Source of the DNA: Plasmodiophora brassicae
Lineage: Eukaryota; Endomyxa; Phytomyxea; Plasmodiophorida; Plasmodiophoridae
DNA length: 64,000 nucleotides
NCBI GenBank assembly: GCA_039704465.1
Contig: JASFAU010000006.1
Span: forward strand, 124,001 to 188,000
Direction: 5' to 3'
Made by a program: the position numbers and the translations under genes. The notes below the pieces were generated by a model, which worked only from the letters and a program-made list of their open reading frames with translations, was not told the DNA's origin and made no database searches. Of the stretch, positions 20,616 to 31,828 are shown one piece after another; positions within the stretch are counted from its first letter, which is position 1; every line of letters starts with the position of its first letter.

Positions 20616-22046
20616 TCAACGACGACGACGGAACGCGTCCAGGGCAGAACGCATGCGTATGGCATTCTGGGCGCGTGAGCGGACGTCCATCGCTTGGGCC
20701 TGGAATGCCTGTGCCTGGGCCAACGTATCCAGGTCCGACGCCTGCGACCTGGTGCCTGCCCAGGCCTGGAACGCGTCCAGCAATTGCGTGATATCGTTCA
20801 TCACGTCCTCGTACTGCCTGAAGGGACGATCCAGCGGCGTCTCGTCCATTGTCGACTGCATCGTCGCACGTAGCGCCGTTAGCTCCTGCACAACGACTGC
20901 CGCTTGTGACCGGATCTCGTCCCAAACAACCGGCGGACGCTGTTCGTGAACCTCTGGTTGCGGTTGGGGTTCTGGTCTAGGGCGAATGAAATGATGCAGG
21001 GTCGCCACATTGGACGACATGGACGGGACAAGGTGGTCCTTCATCAACGACACCGCCAGCAGCAGCATCAGCTTCGGATCGTTCCGCACGCGAGCCCGAC
21101 GAATATCCCCAGACCGGAAGCCAGGCATGACCATGACCGGGTTGGCGCCTGCGTCAGGACTGAAGACCTCCAAATTGCCGTCCATTGTGGCACGCATGCT
21201 CAGGCCCAACGGGTTTCCGACGATGAGCTCCCGGCCATCAAAGGCCTCGACACGAATGATGTCGGCACTGGACCAGCGACCATCGTCGTCGTCGTTGTCG
21301 TCGTCGACTGATCGAGCGAGGCGCTTGCGAACGCGTATCTCGTACCCACCAGCGACGGGGACCTCTTCCAATCGGTAGACGATCTTGCCGGCCCCGTTCA
21401 GGAAGTAACCAGCACCGGTAGCCAAATCGTGAACCAGCAGGTACGGGGCCTTGGACGGCGCCCCGATAGGGCGTACCGCGACCAGCGGTATGACTGGCAT
21501 GAGCCCGTCGTTGTAGAACACGGCGGATGCCTCGACGTCGCCCTCGATGGTGTTATTCAGGGCACGGTCGAACGCGGTGATGTCGTTCGTGAAGTGGAAC
21601 GACGGTGAAACGCCCGGCGCGACAACCATGACCAGATACGAGTAATCGTCAGGCAAGGCGATGGTCCTTGTCGAATAGGAGTGACCGTGATGGCGCATCG
21701 TCAACCTCGTGGTCCTCGTCGAAATGAGGTACGACCAGTGCGCTGGGCGACTCGGGTCGATACTGCAGTGGGGGATATCATCAGGTCCAGTAAAGGAGCG
21801 CATCGTGGCCATGCCCAGGTCGATGGGTTGCCAGCCGCGCCCGCTCATCCAGGAGCAGTGCCGCACGTGGATCGGGCCGCCGAGGCCCGGCGCGTCCAGG
21901 ACGTCGACATCGATGCGACGCGTCACGACGCCGTCCGGAATCGGGTCGAACATGATCATCAGCGTGCCGTCGTCGAACACGTCATAGTGCACGCCTGCGG
22001 ATGCAACAGCCCGGACGATGGCTGCGATCAGCACTGGGGCCCACAT
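20616..22046 (-). CDS. Secreted protein of unknown function, 476 residues
   Basis: Single exon. The ATG at 22046 starts a signal peptide (MWAPVLIAAIVRAVASAGVH); the frame is open 15 codons further. The mature protein is rich in beta-like strands: DVFDDGTLMIMFDPIPDG, then a middle region with repeated aromatic/hydrophobic strands and an acidic insertion (VDDDNDDDDG). A Pro-rich linker, PRPEPQPQPEVHEQ, precedes a C-terminal helical segment of about 100 residues. No transmembrane helix beyond the signal peptide. I recognise no domain family. Strand and frame are supported by length and codon use. Confidence 0.7.
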   Translation of the reverse strand: MWAPVLIAAIVRAVASAGVHYDVFDDGTLMIMFDPIPDGVVTRRIDVDVLDAPGLGGPIHVRHCSWMSGRGWQPIDLGMATMRSFTGPDDIPHCSIDPSRPAHWSYLISTRTTRLTMRHHGHSYSTRTIALPDDYSYLVMVVAPGVSPSFHFTNDITAFDRALNNTIEGDVEASAVFYNDGLMPVIPLVAVRPIGAPSKAPYLLVHDLATGAGYFLNGAGKIVYRLEEVPVAGGYEIRVRKRLARSVDDDNDDDDGRWSSADIIRVEAFDGRELIVGNPLGLSMRATMDGNLEVFSPDAGANPVMVMPGFRSGDIRRARVRNDPKLMLLLAVSLMKDHLVPSMSSNVATLHHFIRPRPEPQPQPEVHEQRPPVVWDEIRSQAAVVVQELTALRATMQSTMDETPLDRPFRQYEDVMNDITQLLDAFQAWAGTRSQASDLDTLAQAQAFQAQAMDVRSRAQNAIRMRSALDAFRRRR

Positions 22047-22445
22047 GCAGGCAGACGGATCGATGCACGTGCGTCGTGCCGCGTGTTGCAATTATCACGT
22101 CACTGACGCGGCCGTGGCCTATAATTAGTTTCCCGCCTGCCGCCGCATGACAGAGCGCTAAAAAACTGCGAACCTGTTCCGGGCTTCTATCTGTGGGCTT
22201 TTTTGACTTGGCACAAGCTCTTAGGCAGAGGCAACGCATCCGTAATGTCGATCTCATGTGCAGCGCCCTGCGGGACGGTCGATGCGATCCGACCTGCCGC
22301 TGCTGATGTACACTGGCAGTCGTCAACCGTAGGAGCGGTGAGTCACGCGATCGCTAGCATCAGCAGGGGATTATGACGTCATTCGGGTCGGTGCGAGGTG
22401 CTCAATTAGAATTGTAAAACGGGTGCATATCTGACGTACGGGCAC
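22047..22445. other. Divergent intergenic region
   Basis: 399 bp between the secreted protein gene and the MscS gene. It includes an AT-richer stretch (22118-22210) compatible with promoters. No RNA gene was seen. Confidence 0.55.
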
Positions 22446-24632
22446 ATGCCGCTGGCCGACCTGCCCTACATCGGCCTGAACACTGTCGATACGGCGGGCG
22501 GCGCCATCGCCTCGGGCGTGCCGTCGCACGCGCCGTCGCCGCATCACCAGGTCTACAGTAGCGATCTGGACGCCGACTCGGACGACGAGGAAGACCAGGC
22601 CACCCCAGAACGACGTACGTCCTCCGTGTTCTGAGCCGTCGTACCGCCCGAGGTGACACTGGTGCTTTCAGGTCGGCAGACGTTGCGTCGCATCCAGCAG
22701 GCGGATCGGTTGCGACGGATCTCCAGCCGAGGGTACACGTACCGAGCGTTGCGATGGATTCGACGACGCCTGCTACTGATAATCATCATGCTGGCATCGA
22801 GTGCAATTGTCCTTCTGCATCTGACGTTACGCCCGATCTGGTTATCGAAGCGGATGCCCCGATTCGGTGGCCTGCATCGATGGGAAGCGTTTGCTATTCC
22901 CGGCCTGGTCATGTTCGCGTTGTTAACGTGCGGGCTGCTGGCCCGTTGCATTCTGTGCCTGCTCGATCTGGTTCGCGCACGACCGCGCTGGTTCATGAGG
23001 ATCCTTCGCGACAGCTTCCACGAGTACTTGGCCGCCATCATCTTCTTCATCACGGTGGACACCGTCATCTGCAATTGGTGGCTAGATCGTATCGACGCGG
23101 GCGCAGCACCAACGATCGCGTACGTGAAGAGTTTCGTGACGGCATGCTACTGGATCCTGCTGCTCTGGGTCTGCAAGACCATCGTCGTCAAGATCGTGGA
23201 GAGGCACGTCACCAGCAGACAGTTCAGGGACAACGTCGACGACATGACGTACTGCGACCTCATCGTGGACCACCTGTGCTGCGTCCACGACATGAGCAGG
23301 GATGCGTTCCTTTCCGGTTACAGGGAGTACCGCCGTCAGGTCTTCATGGACAGGGTTGCCTGCGTTCGGGACCTGAACTGTTCCGTCCGCCTGCAGCCCA
23401 TCAACCATGGCATCTGGAGGTTCCCATCCGGTGAAGAGCGCATCGAGCTATCGTCCCAGAAAGAGGTACCGTCCCGCCGCCCCTGTACGTTGTTGCGGCC
23501 GTGTGGATGACCAGCGCTGGAACAGTTCCGGAAGGCGGGCGAAGCCATCTACTCGTACATCATGCGGCACTCATCGAACCCGACGCTGACCTTGGACTAC
23601 TGGCACACGTTGTTCCCCGTCAGAGACACCCGCTGTGCTGTACGACGCATACTCTGACACGGTTGACGTAGGCAAATACGCTGGATCTGGCCGAGCGGGC
23701 GTTCTACGTGTTGTTCGGGTTCGGCGATAAGCAGACGCGCCTGACGAGGACGGATTTCGCCGACGCCGTCGTCCGATTCGGCAAGAAGCGCATGGAGCTG
23801 AAAGGGCACCTGTTCGGCATGCAGAACCTGTTCGCCCTGGTGAACACGACAACGACCGTCATCGTCGTCCTCTGCATCGTCATCTTCTTCATCAGCTTCG
23901 TGTTCAACATCGAGCTCAAGGAGATCATCATCGGCATGTCGTCCGTCATGCTGTCGATCGCGTTCGCCACCAGGTAAATGCCCCGCTCGCATCCTGTCGC
24001 CGCCGAGCGCTCACACCCCGTGCACCAACAACAGCAAATCGATGCAGCGCGCCTTCGAGTCGGCCCTGTTCATCCTGGCGTCGCGCCCCTTCCAGATCAA
24101 CGATGTCGTCGAGGTGAACGGCGAGATCTATCGCGTGCACCAGATCGGGTTCCTGGAGACGCGATTCAAGGACCTGACCAATCGTGTGACCCGCCTGTCG
24201 AACTTGGTGCTGTCCGACGCCAAGATCGTTAATCTCGGGTTCGGCGACCACAAGGCGATCGTCCGGATCGACCTGCATGTGGCAATCAACACGCCGGCCG
24301 AGGTGATCGAAGCGTTCCGCGCATCGCTGTCGACGTACGCGACCATGAACTCGGCGTCGTGGCAGCAGATCACGCTGATATGCCTGAACATTCAACAGTG
24401 CAACAGCCTCCAGCTGCTGTTGAAAGCGGACACGCGGTTCACGTGGACGCAGACGCGGCAGATCAACGCGGCCCGGTCGGCGCTGTGCACGTTCGTGGCC
24501 GACCAGATCGCCATCCTCGGCATCAGGCACGAACAGCCCGTGCAGCCCATCCGCGTCGACGACACGCAGCAGCTCCTGTCCGCGCCGCTCGGATCCGCCA
24601 TGCGCCACCGCATATCACTATCGCAGTCGTGA
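22446..24632 (+). CDS. MscS-like mechanosensitive ion channel
   Basis: Five exons (22446-22614, 22672-23465, 23526-23618, 23672-23973, 24035-24632) encode 651 residues. A 65-residue acidic N-terminus precedes about four helices (first cluster near residues 90-180). A soluble segment follows with a degenerate EF-hand (FGDKQTRLTRTDFADAV). Two more helices then lead to the pore helix GMSSVMLSIAFATSKSMQRA, followed by the MscS beta domain RPFQINDVVEVNGEIYRVHQIGFLETRF. EF-hand-plus-MscS architecture is known from fungi, oomycetes and plants (MSL). It should relieve hypo-osmotic stress at the plasma or ER membrane. The EF loop lacks several acidic ligands, so calcium control is doubtful. Confidence 0.88.
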
Positions 24633-24776
24633 TGGGAGACAGCCGTCTCCGACTCCACGCGTTACACATTTCATATTGAACATCAGCCAATACATACGGC
24701 AAGCACCCTTTTTTAAAACTGGCAGCCAACGTTTCTGGCCGAATGCCGTGACTGGGGCTGCATGCCGCAACGTTCG

Positions 24777-27696
24777 ATGGCGTCCAGCGTCGTCGTTGCC
24801 ATTGTGGCCGAGACCGGTGAGCGTCCCGATCCCTCACTGGGGGCTGCCTTCGTGATTGCTGAGTGGAGCGGGCGACAGGTCGGCGGTTCACGGTCAGCGT
24901 GCCTGCGGGCGAATCCATGTTTGCCCCCTTAGCGCTGGCAACCGATATCGCGACGCACGACCAGATCGTGCTGTCAGATGATGGCGAGCTGGTGACCGGG
25001 ACGATGATTCGTTCGCCGTGCTATGTGTATTCGCGCCTGATGCTGACGCTGGGCAAGGGCAGTGGCGCGGTTACAGCGTCGTCCGTATCCCGACGCGCTG
25101 TGACGACAAGGATTCACGTCGACCTAGATGCCATACGGAACACATGTCCGCTCCTTGCCTCTAGAAAGTAATCTGAGCAGACGTGTGACAAACCTTGGCA
25201 GTGCGGTCGACGGACGATGCGCTTGACCAGTTTCGGCACGGCTATCGCGCTCTGCGCCACCTGTTGTTCTGCTTCAGAAGGCAGATTCGCGCCATCCATG
25301 TCGCCGTACGAAATCTAAGGCGACAGGTCGAGCTATATGTGAAGTCGGTTAACGACTTCTCGGACGATTTCCGAAAGTTGAACGACGCCGTATGTGCCCG
25401 CAGCGCAGCCGTTCCTGGGCTTACTTAACGATGCTCATCGCAGGTCCTTGCGTTCAACAAGGCGTTTGAGGGGACCATCGCGCGTCTGTCCCAGATCGAA
25501 CTTCATCCGTCGGTCACGTCGGGACGTAGCGTTCACACGCTTCTCGACTGCGTTTCGGAAGGCCACATCCGGAAAACGTTGGCACAGTTCAACCGCGACG
25601 TTGCCGGCACAGCAAACTTTGTTGCTCAAATGGAAGAGTCTGTGCGAACTGTCGAGCGTGATTGCGACGAAGTGGGACACTTTGGCGTTTATCGGAACGC
25701 AAATGTCTTTTGATGTCCAAGAATTGTAGGAAGCGTCAAAGCTTACGACCCGGACCGTGGTCGACCGTTTCCCGTACACCGTCATCAAGCAGCTGATCGC
25801 AATGTGCTCCACGTTTCGACGACTTCTCTCGGGTAGAGAGCAACCCGAAGTTGCACCCGATGAGCTTGTGAGCGATGATGGTACGTGCTTGACGATCCGC
25901 CCATATTCGACTGGAACGATGAAGCGTGGTGGAAGATGTCGAAGTATTGCGATTATCGCCGGACCGCCTGGAGCATCTGCGAGAGTATGTCCTGTCGGAT
26001 GCCTGTTTCAGGTTATCCAGTTGACCGTTCTATGTTCCTTCGCTGTGTGATGACGCCTGCACGCAGCGATGGCGCGCTTGACCAGGCGCAATCAGAAATG
26101 CTGCAGATGGTGTACGACCGGCTATCGGCCGTGTCCGACCTGGAAACCAGAATACGGCAATGTTCCAGGTGTGCGTCCTGCCATGTGCTGTTCATGTCGC
26201 GCAGCCTGACAGATACGTCAGCCGCCTGACTGCGTACCAAGAGATCGTCAAGCAGAAAGAAGCGCAGCTGGCATCCATTCTGGCGGTCGAACAAATTCCT
26301 GAAGCGTACACAGCTGCCCTTGTTGAAGTAATTCGTCGTCGACGGTACGTTGCGAGCGTCGCAGATCAGGTATCCCTGCCATGGTGGCTTTTCGTGCGGG
26401 GTCTGATCACTCATCCCGCAGTTGGCATCCGTTGAACTGAGCGTCCAGGAACAGCGCCTCGAAGAAATCAAGAAGCGTTCCCGGTTTGCCAGTCGATATG
26501 GGCGATTCCTCCCCAGAGATGCGGTTCCCGGCTTATCGGAGCGGCCGCCGCATTACACCGTCAACCTATCCAAGTATATCGCGTCGGTCCAGGTTTGCCA
26601 GTTGCCCGTCACTGATGTGATGTGATACTAGGTTCGACGAGTCACTTCCAAAGATCGACACGCTAACGGAGGCTACGTTACCTAACGTGACCCTTCCAGA
26701 GTCCTTCTTTCAGTTCCTGAAAGAGACGTTGGAAGACGAAGTAATTCGGCCTGGACCTTAGCCACTGCGTGGCTGAATACGTGCCGCAGGATATCCTTGA
26801 TCGTTTGCCTGGGACGTTTCGCGACCGACTGACAAGGAACGACTCTAGTGATTCGCTGTCGGGCAGCGATGTACGCCAACATGCGATCATGTCCAGTAAC
26901 CGTGTGCTGACACCTTGTATCAGCTGGACCAAATTTCCAGTGTGGACGAGAGCGACGAGTCGGAAACAGGTTCCATCGTCGCGCATAAGGCTGTGAGGGC
27001 AGGTACGGCTGGAGTCTCGCCCGTTCGTGCCTGACTGTTTTGACGATCGTTCGCAGTCGTGGAGGCCGTTGTATCTGAAACCGAACTTTCGCGCGTTCGG
27101 CTCGCAGAGTCCAGTGATGCCGCAGTGGAGTCTCTTAGCGCTCTGCAAGGTATTCCGGCCTGCTTCAATGCCGATTGCCGGCCTGATATCGACCACAGAG
27201 GCGCTCTCCGGGTCTCACTACATTCTGGCCAAACAAGAGGTCGGGAGAACACGACCAAACGGATCGTCAGTAATACTGAAGCCATGCATAGTGTGAGATA
27301 GGCAGCCTTGCAGAGAAGCTCACCGACCTCGAGCAGCGTCATGAAAGCCTGACTGTCAGCGTCTGTCGTATCCGTCGGAACGGTGTGCTTATTTGCCACA
27401 CGCAGATGACGGCCGCGTTGATGTTTCGGGAGAACAAGGAGTTATCCGACGCCGTGTCTCGGCCGCATATTGCCCTAGCAGACTTCAGGGTCGGCGACTG
27501 CGTTGCGTTTTCGGCACGAACAGGCCAGTTGCTCAATATCAACTCGCCGAACTACGTCGTCGCCAATCGCGCCAGCTTTCCGGCGACGGGCGACCACCTG
27601 TGTTTCGGGCACATCGCCTCGGTCGAGGCAGGCGCCGGTGACACCCGCCTGGTCAAACTGCACGAGACGAGCCCGCTGTCCCCCAGAACCGATTGA
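24777..27696 (+). CDS. ATG11/FIP200 (RB1CC1)-type autophagy scaffold, 16 exons
   Basis: Scaffold of the ATG1/ULK kinase complex. Exons start 24777, 24879, 25202, 25444, 25730, 25936, 26067, 26222, 26422, 26632, 26790, 26924, 27057, 27199, 27316 and 27406. All junctions keep frame and give 694 residues. An N-terminal ubiquitin-like domain (MASSVVVAIVAETGRRF ... DQIVLSDDGELV) leads to the ATG17-like region with RLSQIELHPSV and LLDCVSEGHIRKTLAQFNR. Then come AYTAALVEVIRRRRYV with RSRFASRYGRFLPRD, a short coiled coil, and a C-terminal claw domain (ALADFRVGDCVAFSART ... FGHIASVEA). This is shorter than human FIP200 (about 1,594) because the coiled coil is reduced. The junction at 27240-27315 is the least certain. 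A second in-frame ATG lies at 24762. Confidence 0.82.
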
Positions 27697-27841
27697 GCCA
27701 CTGTATGTGGCCGCCGCCCATGATGACAGATGATGGCACGTGATGAACGTATCACTCCGAGTAAATATAAGCACGCACACGTTTCATGTGGGGACGGTTC
27801 GCCATTGTATTCACAGACAGGTTCAGCGGTCGCTGTGCGAC

Positions 27842-28997
27842 CTACGCAGCGATCTTCTCGTCGCGCATGTCCGACTGCAGGAACGTCGGTTCGGTGTCGA
27901 TGTCGCCCTGCTTGTACTTGTCGGCCAGGTGGTGGTTGAACGACCCGTGCATGCACTAACGCCAAGAGTGTCAGCGCGCCCGGCCCCCACGGCCCACGCA
28001 CGACCGCCGGTTACCTCGTCGGCGCGGACGTGCAGAATGATGTCGCGCAGGCGAGCGGTCTCTGGCAGACGGTAGTAACGTTGCGCGAACGACGGGGCGA
28101 TCTCGTTCTCGAACTTGCCGGCATCGACCGCCTCCAGGTACGCCGTGTACGCCAGCTGGGCCTCCTCCTCAACTATATGGGCAGGTCGTCCGTGAGCGAT
28201 CCAGGCCGCCAATAGCGTGAACAGGCGGCGCGCGTACGATAGCCGACGAGGCGGTGCGCGGCACGGCCCGACACGGCGTAGAGCGCCGAGTAGCAGACCA
28301 GGTAGCCGAACTGTGCCGTGAGGACGAGGAAACGCTCGATGCGGGTCGGCTGCGTGACGTACATCCAGATCAGCAGGTGCATGCGTTCGTTCTCCGCCTC
28401 TTCCTGCAGCGGGTTGATCCAGCCGCGGTCGCGTTTCATGCCGCGCAGGCTGCGAAGGTGGCGATGGAACGCGCCGACGATCCCAGGAACGGCGGCGACG
28501 GCTAACAGCGAACCATACCGACATCAGCGTCGTCGTCCGAAGCGAGGCAAGCGCTGCGTGGACCGACTTTCCAGGACGACGGCGTGGTGCCCGTACCGTT
28601 CGCGGAAGAACATGTGGGTGAACCGGCGCAGGACCCGCATGATGCCCAATGCGACGCGGTCGACGAAATCCTTCGGCGGGTAATGGAGCTGTGTGCCCAG
28701 CTTTTCCAGCTCGCTGGTCGTCACCGGCGCCGGCTGCCCGTAATCCTTGTCGCCGAACAGTAACGGCCTGTGCCTGTTGTAGGCCTTGGCAATCAGGCCT
28801 TCGGCCTCGACGGGGACCCCTACGGCGGGCGCTGTCAGAAACGATGCCTTTGGTATGTGGCCTCACAGTATCGTACACTCGTAGGCGCGACGCGTCGTAC
28901 TCGTACTGGCCGATAAGGCACGCCAGGCCACTGGCTGCATCCTGGTGGCCAGCGGCGCCGCGAAGCGGCAAGACATTCGGCGAGCAAGGATGTTCAT
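27842..28997 (-). CDS. AOX: Mitochondrial alternative oxidase
   Basis: Di-iron ubiquinol oxidase that reduces oxygen without pumping protons, bypassing complexes III and IV. Five exons (28997-28907, 28831-28568, 28501-28238, 28172-28015, 27955-27842) give 296 residues. The N-terminus MNILARRMSCRFAAPL is a mitochondrial presequence. Conserved motifs carry the iron ligands: HHAVVLETVAAVPG, LQEEAENERMHLL, VGYLEEEAQLAY and RADECMHGSFNHHLADKY (Glu and His ligands kept). The usual RADEAxHRxVNH appears as ADECMHGSFNH, so the residue between E and H differs but the ligands do not. The regulatory plant N-terminal Cys is not seen. Confidence 0.95.
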
Positions 28998-29586
28998 GCT
29001 CGGGCTGGCGCTAGTAGTAGAATATGCCCGGTACGAACAGCGGACACAGGAGTGACGGGCAGTTGGGCGGGTCGGTCACCAAGTCTCGACTGCCCAGTCA
29101 CAAGTCAGTGCCCACTCTGGAACAGACAGCCAGTAATCTGGGCCGTACACGGCGTACTCCGCGTGATCCAGGACCGCGCATCCGCAGCCATTGCCCACAC
29201 AGCCTGGCCACGGGTCCAGAACTTTCCGGCCATAACTGCTCCAGAACCGTCGCACCACTTTCATCACAGATATCGTGGTCGAGGCATCCTCGGCAGTGGG
29301 CACTGTATAACCGCAAACCAGTACAATTGTGGTAGTCTGCAGCCGATGGCCTGTAGTCGGGCCAGCGATCCCGACCTGCCAGGTGTTCGCCTGCTGCAGA
29401 ACGGGAACCAGCGAGCGACCCCCCCTTGGGTGGCTTTGCAGCCCCGTGACAGTCGCCGTGACGCACATTTCAGGTGCTGACAGTTCGCAGATCGCAGTTC
29501 TCCGGCGCGTGGTGCCCCGTCCCACTGCCGCACCTTCAGTTCGCCGGCCGGATCGCGTTCCCTTCACCCGGACGGGGTTGCAAGCA
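28998..29586. other. Divergent intergenic region AOX/membrane protein
   Basis: 589 bp. The plus strand is open from 29329 in frame with the downstream gene and the minus strand is open throughout, but neither reads like protein. Promoters for both genes must lie here. Confidence 0.5.
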
Positions 29587-30507
29587 ATGACCTCCCTGCG
29601 CAGCGCGGCATTGTTATGGGCCGCTCTGCTGACGGTATGTGCGGCGACAAAGGAAGCGGGTTCACTCCAAGGTGGCACCTCGTCGCCCTCGAACGCTGGG
29701 TGCGTGACGTGCGGCACTGCGACACCCGCAAGGCACCGCCTCCCGCCTGTCCTGAATCGGGGGCGGACCTCGCACGGCAATGCAGATGGGGCGGTGACGT
29801 ACAGGACATTGCTAGCGAGCCGCTTGTACGCGGTCGCTGGCGAGACTATCCCGTTGGCGAAGGTGTACCTCGAGTCGACTTGGTGGGCGGCGTTCAACAA
29901 TGGTGTACTGCAGTCGCCAGTGGCGGCGCTGCTGCTGCTGCTGGTTGCCAATGCCTACCTGTCGACGTATGTGGCGCGTGAGTTCGTGTTCACTGCGATG
30001 CTGGGGACGACCGCGCGTGCTCCGTACCAGGTGGCGAGAACGGCATCCCAGTCGATACTGGCAGGCTTCGCGGCCTCACTGACAGCGCAGCTGGTCGTCT
30101 GGGCTGCTGTTATTCCGCATCTGATGCAGAACGGCCGGTGTCGGTACATGCCCATTATCCACGATGTTGCCAGCATCGTAGGCGCTCTTCTCGGTGGCAT
30201 CGCCTCGTCCTTTGTTGCCGGTACTGACCTGGAGACGGGTGCGACCTGTGCAGTGGTATATGCGCTGCTGATGCTGCTCGTTCGCGAAATGTGGGAGAAG
30301 GATCTCAGAGAGGGCCACTCGAACCATGTTGTCGCGTATGCCGGCCCCGCCCTTGCGGGAACGGTTGCTCTTCTGGCATCGACGTCGAACGTCGAACGTT
30401 CCTTCAGGGCGTGCGCAGAGGTTTTCCTCCTGAACATGTTCGGTGCCGGACCCTTCAGCGCGGCCGTCCAGAACGTCGTGCCTGTCCCGGTTCCCGAGAT
30501 CCTCTGA
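29587..30507 (+). CDS. Multipass membrane protein of unknown function
   Basis: Single exon, 306 residues. The start at 29587 gives a signal peptide or anchor (MTSLRSAALLWAALLTVCAA); the open frame extends 86 codons upstream without protein character. After a Gly/Ser-rich lumenal stretch there are about five helices: SPVAALLLLLVANAYLSTYV, AGFAASLTAQLVVWAAV, ASIVGALLGGIASSFVAG, CAVVYALLMLLV and YAGPALAGTVALLAS. The loop YVAREFVFTAMLGTTARAPY repeats weakly later. A trimeric cation channel fold is conceivable, but I cannot assign a family. Confidence 0.65.
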   Translation: MTSLRSAALLWAALLTVCAATKEAGSLQGGTSSPSNAGCVTCGTATPARHRLPPVLNRGRTSHGNADGAVTYRTLLASRLYAVAGETIPLAKVYLESTWWAAFNNGVLQSPVAALLLLLVANAYLSTYVAREFVFTAMLGTTARAPYQVARTASQSILAGFAASLTAQLVVWAAVIPHLMQNGRCRYMPIIHDVASIVGALLGGIASSFVAGTDLETGATCAVVYALLMLLVREMWEKDLREGHSNHVVAYAGPALAGTVALLASTSNVERSFRACAEVFLLNMFGAGPFSAAVQNVVPVPVPEIL

Positions 30508-30593
30508 AGCTGATTACAACCACGTCCACCTACACACTAACACAACAACGATCGCAGGATTTGGCGCCTCATCCCTCATGCCGTTTTAATACG

Positions 30594-31711
30594 TTACGTG
30601 TTATCCAACATAGGCACAGATAGGCCTCCATCGACTCTCAGGCACTGCCCAGTGATGAACGCCGCATCGGGACCCAGTAGGAATCGTACGACCCCAGCAA
30701 CGTCGTCGCACGTTCCGAACCGCTTCAGGCACGTGCTACGCCGGACTAACTCGCGAACACTGTCGGGTAGGCCTGAGGTTCCAACAGTCAACTGCATGGT
30801 ACCGACCATCGGGAATCGTAGCTGTTGGCGACACACGTTCTGTCATCGGCGTTTCAATGTAGCCGGGCGCAACCATGTTAACGCGGATGCCCTTGCGGCC
30901 GAACTCTTTCGCCATCGATCGAGTCAGCCCTGTGCCAGGTTGATGAAACAATGCGACCCGATTCCGATTGTCACCGCGTCGCACCTAACAGACCAGCTGG
31001 AACGAATATTACGGTCAGACTGGGAAAGGAAGACCGGCACATGACGCAACCAACCTTTGGCGGCAGAATACGCGATCTGACCAGCCTGGCCGTCCTCACC
31101 TTTGCAATCAGCATTTAGCGACCACCCGGCCCCTTCGTCGTAATCGCACGTACCGACGACGCTTCCGACGTGGACGATCGCGCCTCTGCGTTGCCGGATC
31201 ATACCCCGGATGACGGCTTTCGACATGCACCAGGCCGACGTGAGGTTGACGTTGAGCGCATCATTGAACTGGCTCACGGTTTGCGTCGCCATCAGTCCAT
31301 CCGACGTGGCTCCGACGTTGTTCACCTGCGTCGGGTACCGTCCGCAGTCAGCGTCAACGGCGTCCTACGAGGCCGCCCTGCGCCGCCTGACCAGTAGCGT
31401 CGGCACGCCCAGGCGCTCGACGACCTTCCCGACGCATTCCTGAATCGACTCCATCGACCCAATGTCGCATCGGAACCCTTGGTGCGTATTCCCATCCACG
31501 TCTGTGGTCAGTTCAGCGCCGCACGTCCCCGTCGGGATCGCGATCAGACATGCGCCTAACCCGGTAATGTCGCCGCCGCAGCCTCAGCGTCCGGCAGAGA
31601 CCGCGACAGGACCGCCAGCGAGGACCCGGACCGCGCCAGCGAACGTGCAATGGCCAGGCCAATGCCGCGCGCACCGCCCGTTACAATCGCGACCTGGCCC
31701 GACAGCGTCAT
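30594..31711 (-). CDS. CBR4-like 3-oxoacyl-[ACP] reductase (SDR family), contains a 12-nt microexon
   Basis: Short-chain dehydrogenase of mitochondrial fatty-acid synthesis, using NADPH. Seven exons: 31711-31561, 31501-31392, 31325-31154, 31099-31055, 30996-30985 (12 nt), 30929-30837, 30772-30594; 253 residues. The Rossmann motif VTGGARGIGLAIARSLA, LLVNNVGATSDG, the catalytic Ser (VHVGSVVG), Tyr and Lys (IAYSAAKAG) and VNMVAPGYIETPMT are all present, plus GQCLRVDGG at the end. The microexon supplies AGLLG in SAAKAGLLGLTRSMAKEFG, which restores the family sequence exactly. An in-frame ATG at 31804 would add 31 residues that could be a mitochondrial presequence. Closest recalled relative is human CBR4. 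Confidence 0.88.
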
Positions 31712-31828
31712 CGTGCCGGATGTGCGTCGGACCCGCGGCGGTACCGACAAGGTCTGCCGAGGCGAGGCGTCGCTGGGACCGCTGACCGCATACTGACCAT
31801 CCATGCCTGGGACAATAGTCTAGCGTTA

